Shown here: positions 61,007 to 64,000 of the stretch, piece by piece
Position numbering within the stretch: position 1 is the first letter of the stretch
Layout: the number at the start of each line of letters is the position of its first letter
Source: Mucilaginibacter aquariorum
GTDB taxonomy: Bacteria > Bacteroidota > Bacteroidia > Sphingobacteriales > Sphingobacteriaceae
Assembly: GCF_024498135.1 (NCBI RefSeq)
Contig: NZ_JANHOH010000009.1
Coordinates: forward strand, 124,001 to 188,000
Reading direction: 5' to 3'
Length of the DNA stretch: 64,000 nucleotides
The notes under the pieces: model-generated
Told to the model about the DNA's origin: nothing
The model's input: the letters and a program-made list of their open reading frames with translations, nothing else
Databases searched by the model: none
Program-made: the position numbers and the translations under genes

Positions 61007-61276
61007 TTACCAGCTTGCTTTTTTAACACCCGGTATTTTACCAGCTAATGCCATATCACGGAATGTAACACGTGATATACCAAACTGACGCATGTAACCA
61101 CGCGGACGGCCTGTTAATTTACAACGGTTATGCAATTTTACCGGTGATGAAGCTTTAGGTAATTTATCTAAACCTATGTAATCGCCAGCTGCTTTTAACG
61201 CTGCTCTTTTTTCAGCAAATTTTGCTACTAATTTGGCACGTTTTACTTCACGAGCCTTTACGCCTTCTTTAGCCAT
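61007..61276 (-). CDS. rpsN: 30S ribosomal protein S14 (zinc-free form)
   Basis: 89 residues from ATG 61276, giving the normal start MAKEGVKAREVKRAKL; an upstream ATG would add 12 residues. C-terminal RCKLTGRPRGYMRQFGISRV is the family signature. Only one Cys is present, so it is the long, zinc-free S14. Its start overlaps the rplE stop by 8 nt, so the two are translationally coupled. Confidence 0.97.
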   Translation of the reverse strand: MAKEGVKAREVKRAKLVAKFAEKRAALKAAGDYIGLDKLPKASSPVKLHNRCKLTGRPRGYMRQFGISRVTFRDMALAGKIPGVKKASW

Positions 61277-61838
61277 TGTTAGTTGGTGTTTGATTTTTAA
61301 ATGGTAAACCAAATTGTTTCAGTAACTCCAATGCTTCAACATCGTTTGTTGCCGAGGTTACAAAGGTAATATCCATACCTTGAATTTTATTGATCTTGTC
61401 AATATTAATCTCGGGGAATATTATCTGCTCTGATATACCTAAAGTATAGTTTCCGCGTCCGTCAAAACCTTTATCGTTGATACCTTTGAAGTCACGTATA
61501 CGTGGCAGGGCAACAGCAATTAAACGGTCTAAAAACTCATACATTGTATTATCGCGTAATGTTACACGTACACCAATTGGCATACCTTTACGCAATTTAA
61601 AGTTAGAGATATCCTTTTTAGATTTTGAAGAAACCGCTTGCTGGCCAGTGATGGTTGTTAACTCGGTGATGGTGTTCTCGATAAGTTTTTTATCGGTAGT
61701 AGCACCGCCAACACCCTGGTTGATAGCTATTTTCTGCAATTTAGGAACCTGCATTACGCTTTTGTAGGCAAACTTGTCCTTAAGCGCTGTGCGAATCTCT
61801 TCCTTATATTTTGTTTTTAATCTTGGTATGTAAGTCAT
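61269..61838 (-). CDS. rplE: 50S ribosomal protein L5
   Basis: 189 residues. YIPRLKTKYKEEIRTALKDK start, KIAINQGVGGATTDKKLIEN, and the LRKGMPIGVRVTLRDNTMYE and RIRDFKGINDKGFDGRGNYT blocks. It binds 5S rRNA and P-site tRNA. It overlaps rplX by one base (ATG/stop coupling). Confidence 0.99.
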   Translation of the reverse strand: MTYIPRLKTKYKEEIRTALKDKFAYKSVMQVPKLQKIAINQGVGGATTDKKLIENTITELTTITGQQAVSSKSKKDISNFKLRKGMPIGVRVTLRDNTMYEFLDRLIAVALPRIRDFKGINDKGFDGRGNYTLGISEQIIFPEINIDKINKIQGMDITFVTSATNDVEALELLKQFGLPFKNQTPTNNG

Positions 61839-62179
61839 TACTTAATTTCCTCCCCTGATTTTTTTGATACTCTAACCAATTTGCCGGCATCGTTTAATTT
61901 ACGGCCAACGCGGGTTGTTTTACCTGTTGAAGGTTCAACCAGTGCCAGGTTAGAAATGTGTATAGCAGCTTCCTGCTTTACAATTCCGCCGTTAGGGTTG
62001 GCTGCATTAGGTTTAGTGTGTTTAGATACCATGTTGGCACCTTCTACAATAGCCCTGTTTTTATCAATGATAATTTCAACTATTTTACCTTGTGATCCTT
62101 TTGAATCACCGGCTATTACCTTAACTAAATCACCCTTGCGGATCTTTAATTTAGCTGGTTTTGTGTTTTTCTTTTCCAT
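61838..62179 (-). CDS. rplX: 50S ribosomal protein L24
   Basis: 113 residues. KOW motif LKIRKGDLVKVIAGDSKGSQ followed by GKIVEIIIDKNRAIVEGANM and VSKHTKPNAANPNGGIVKQE. It starts 50S assembly at the tunnel exit. One bp from rplN. Confidence 0.99.
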   Translation of the reverse strand: MEKKNTKPAKLKIRKGDLVKVIAGDSKGSQGKIVEIIIDKNRAIVEGANMVSKHTKPNAANPNGGIVKQEAAIHISNLALVEPSTGKTTRVGRKLNDAGKLVRVSKKSGEEIK

Positions 62180-62180
62180 A

Positions 62181-62549
62181 TTACAATACCTCCGGTGCTA
62201 ATGATACAATTTTCATAAATTGTTTTTCACGTAATTCTCTGGCAACAGGGCCAAAGATACGTGTGCCCCTTGGCTCATCCTGGTTGTTTAACAAAACGGC
62301 TGCGTTATCGTCAAAGCGGATATATGAACCATCTTTCCTGCGGATCTCTTTCTTGGTTCTAACCACTACTGCTTTAGATACAGTACCTTTTTTTACGTTA
62401 CCTGATGGTAAAGCGCTTTTTACGGTAACTACTATCTTATCGCCAATAGAAGCATATCTTTTACCGGTACCACCTAATACGCGTATTACTAAAACTTCTT
62501 TAGCACCGCTGTTATCGGCTACATTTAATCTTGATTCCTGTTGTACCAT
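62181..62549 (-). CDS. rplN: 50S ribosomal protein L14
   Basis: 122 residues. MVQQESRLNVADNSGAKEVL start, KGTVSKAVVVRTKKEIRRKD, and the FDDNAAVLLNNQDEPRGTRI signature. It forms a bridge to the 30S. One bp after rpsQ. Confidence 0.99.
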   Translation of the reverse strand: MVQQESRLNVADNSGAKEVLVIRVLGGTGKRYASIGDKIVVTVKSALPSGNVKKGTVSKAVVVRTKKEIRRKDGSYIRFDDNAAVLLNNQDEPRGTRIFGPVARELREKQFMKIVSLAPEVL

Positions 62550-62550
62550 G

Positions 62551-62805
62551 TTATTTAGCCCTCTCTAAAATTTGAACTAATCTCCAGTTTTTGTTTTTGC
62601 TCAACGGACGGGTTTCCATAATCAATACGGTATCGCCAACACCACAAGTGTTTGCTTCGTCATGAGCCATAAATTTGGTAGTTTTCTTAACAAACTTACC
62701 ATAGATGGGGTGCTTCACCTTCCGCTCTACAGCAACCACAATAGATTTTTCCATCTTATTGCTTACTACCAGGCCGGTACGTGTTTTTCTTAAATTTCTT
62801 TCCAT
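62551..62805 (-). CDS. rpsQ: 30S ribosomal protein S17
   Basis: 84 residues. RNLRKTRTGLVVSNKMEKSI, VVAVERKVKHPIYGKFVKKT and ETRPLSKNKNWRLVQILERA, an OB-fold that binds 16S rRNA. Nineteen bp after rpmC. Confidence 0.99.
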   Translation of the reverse strand: MERNLRKTRTGLVVSNKMEKSIVVAVERKVKHPIYGKFVKKTTKFMAHDEANTCGVGDTVLIMETRPLSKNKNWRLVQILERAK

Positions 62806-62824
62806 TGTTTTCCGACGCTTAAAA

Positions 62825-63034
62825 TTAATTCTGTTCAGAAGCTGACGCCGCCTTGCGTTTTGTTAATTCAGTAGTCAAACGAGCAATATCCTTACGCACT
62901 TTTGTAATGCGGGTTGGGTTCTCAATAGCCGAAACTGCATGTGCAAATTTCAGTTTTGTAAGAGTGGTTTTTTCCTCGCTCAGTCTTGCTGACAATTCTT
63001 CGGTTGAAAGCTCTAAAATTTCTGAGTTCTTCAT
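62825..63034 (-). CDS. rpmC: 50S ribosomal protein L29
   Basis: 69 residues, two helices: KNSEILELSTEELSARLSEE and KFAHAVSAIENPTRITKVRK with DIARLTTELTKRK. It is near the tunnel exit and helps SRP and trigger factor docking. Gap of 80 bp to rplP. Confidence 0.98.
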   Translation of the reverse strand: MKNSEILELSTEELSARLSEEKTTLTKLKFAHAVSAIENPTRITKVRKDIARLTTELTKRKAASASEQN

Positions 63035-63114
63035 TTTTCTTATTAGTTATTTGAGTTTTTAGTTCCAAGCTCAAATATCTTACTGATAAAAAGAACTTAA
63101 AACCGCTAACTTAT

Positions 63115-63537
63115 TTATGCTTCTACGTAATCCCTACGTGTTACAAATCTGGTTTGCACCGGTAGCTTTTGTGCTGCAAGGCGTAATGCCTCTTTTGCAA
63201 CATCTAAAGGCACACCTTCTGCTTCAAATATCATCCTGCCCGGGCGTACAACTGCAACCCAGTATTCTGGTGCACCTTTACCTTTACCCATACGTACCTC
63301 TGCTGGTTTCTTGGTTACAGGCTTGTCAGGAAATATCCTGATCCACACCTGGCCTTCACGTTTCATGAAACGTGTTACAGCAATACGTGCAGCCTCGATC
63401 TGGCGGCTTGTTATCCAAGCGGCTTCGAGTGATTTTATACCGAAAGATCCGAATGAAAGCTCAGTACCACGACTGGCTAAACCTTTCATCCTGCCTTTTT
63501 GCATCTTTCTGAACTTCGTTCTTTTTGGCTGTAGCAT
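63115..63537 (-). CDS. rplP: 50S ribosomal protein L16
   Basis: 140 residues. LQPKRTKFRKMQKGRMKGLA start, the RQIEAARIAVTRFMKREGQV helix and VRMGKGKGAPEYWVAVVRPG. It organises the A-site tRNA and peptidyl-transfer centre. It follows rpsC by about 47 bp. Confidence 0.99.
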   Translation of the reverse strand: MLQPKRTKFRKMQKGRMKGLASRGTELSFGSFGIKSLEAAWITSRQIEAARIAVTRFMKREGQVWIRIFPDKPVTKKPAEVRMGKGKGAPEYWVAVVRPGRMIFEAEGVPLDVAKEALRLAAQKLPVQTRFVTRRDYVEA

Positions 63538-63584
63538 TTTATTAAGCTTTTATATCCTCACGGATATGTCTTTTCTAATTCTTG

Positions 63585-64000
63585 TTATCTTCTTCCCGGG
63601 CCACCTGGGCGGTTACCACCACCTTGTCCTCCCGGACGGTTACCTTGTCCACCTGGACGGTTACCGCCTTGGCCTGGTGCACCACCGCCTCTGCGGTCGT
63701 TACCACCTGGTTTACGGTCGCCTCTGCGCTCACCGCCTCTTTCGCCGCCACGTGCATTATCACGGCCACCGAAACCTGCAGATCCTTCTGGGCGTCCACC
63801 TTTACCGCTTGCGCTGCTTGTACCACCAATGTTTGGAGATAGATCGCGTTTGCCGTAAACCTCACCTTTACATATCCATACTTTAACACCTATTTTACCA
63901 TAAGTAGTTAAGGCTTCTGCCAAAGCATAGTCAATATCGGCACGGAAAGTGTGCAAAGGAATTCTTCCTTCTTTATATTGCTCGGTACGTGCCATCTCAG
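63585..64000 (-). CDS. rpsC: 30S ribosomal protein S3, C-terminal part, with long Gly/Arg/Pro-rich tail
   Basis: The start lies beyond the right edge; the frame is open to base 64000. The S3 C-terminal core (EMARTEQYKEGRIPLHTFRA, DIDYALAEALTTYGKIGVKV, WICKGEVYGKRDLSP) is followed by about 85 residues made of Gly, Arg, Pro, Gln, Asn and Asp, with repeats of NRPGGQG and RGGERRGD. The DNA is correspondingly repetitive. S3 forms the mRNA entry channel; a disordered basic tail there could touch RNA. Confidence 0.97.
   Translation of the reverse strand, partial: EMARTEQYKEGRIPLHTFRADIDYALAEALTTYGKIGVKVWICKGEVYGKRDLSPNIGGTSSASGKGGRPEGSAGFGGRDNARGGERGGERRGDRKPGGNDRRGGGAPGQGGNRPGGQGNRPGGQGGGNRPGGPGRR

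Noticed and set aside
63585..63889. Alternative frames inside the repetitive rpsC tail
   Set aside because: Val/Ala- or Thr/Ala-rich out-of-frame readings of the Gly-rich repeats.
1..64000. CRISPR arrays, rRNA genes, prophage genes, riboswitches
   Set aside because: Looked for and not seen: no regularly spaced direct repeats, no rRNA sequence, no phage structural genes and no leader that I can match to a riboswitch class.

Overview
The window comes from a bacterium of the phylum Bacteroidota, most likely family Sphingobacteriaceae (Mucilaginibacter/Pedobacter-like). The evidence is two SusC/SusD outer-membrane glycan uptake pairs, each with its own ECF sigma factor and FecR-type anti-sigma factor; a HemC-HemD fusion; TAnnTTTG-type promoter candidates; and ribosomal protein genes in the Bacteroidota order. 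Nothing points to a plasmid or phage. The species is not determined.

Region 1 (1-26126) is accessory carbohydrate metabolism, almost all on the minus strand. PUL 1 reads, in transcription order, sigma factor, FecR, SusC, SusD, a DUF1735/discoidin surface lipoprotein, a double SGNH hydrolase, a truncated GH78 rhamnosidase and a GH32 fructan hydrolase that runs off the left edge. An HxlR regulator and an AT-rich, poorly coding stretch lie where the rest of GH78 should be. PUL 2 reads sigma factor, FecR, SusC, SusD, a strong terminator, two large exported proteins of poorly known function (a DUF3863-like protein and a deacetylase-barrel-like protein) and a GntR regulator. PUL 2 has no recognisable glycoside hydrolase, so the two exported proteins are the best candidates for new carbohydrate-active enzymes. 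Both PULs carry a plus-strand promoter-like box over the susC start codon and a plus-strand hairpin in the susC leader, which fits an antisense RNA. A 273-bp MITE-like element with 23-bp terminal inverted repeats and a CACAT target duplication sits between the sigma and anti-sigma genes of PUL 2.

Region 2 (26127-32754) begins with gene debris: a 46-codon fragment, a serine-recombinase remnant and tRNA-Asn with its terminator. It continues with a PfkB sugar kinase, an orphan ABC ATPase, a third ECF sigma/anti-sigma-like/outer-membrane protein trio and an imidazolonepropionase-like amidohydrolase.

Region 3 (32755-42170) is the heme biosynthesis cluster: hemA, hemCD (fused), hemB, hemL, a histidine kinase, a response regulator, a TPR membrane protein, hemE and hemJ. 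Together these genes make uroporphyrinogen III, decarboxylate it to coproporphyrinogen III and carry out the later protoporphyrinogen oxidation. Nearly every gap holds a different inverted repeat.

Region 4 (42337-52213) is mixed housekeeping and accessory: a frameshifted DoxX-like gene, a GNAT-nitrilase fusion, two alpha/beta hydrolases, an MBL-fold hydrolase, thioredoxin, a DUF1624-type membrane acyltransferase, a PAP2 phosphatase, a PoxB-like ThDP enzyme and a small ABM-like protein.

Region 5 (52268-64000) is the S10/spc/alpha ribosomal protein supercluster, from rpsC (cut by the right edge) to rplQ, including secY, map, infA and rpoA. S3 and L17 carry long low-complexity C-terminal tails, and two hairpins suggest internal attenuation.
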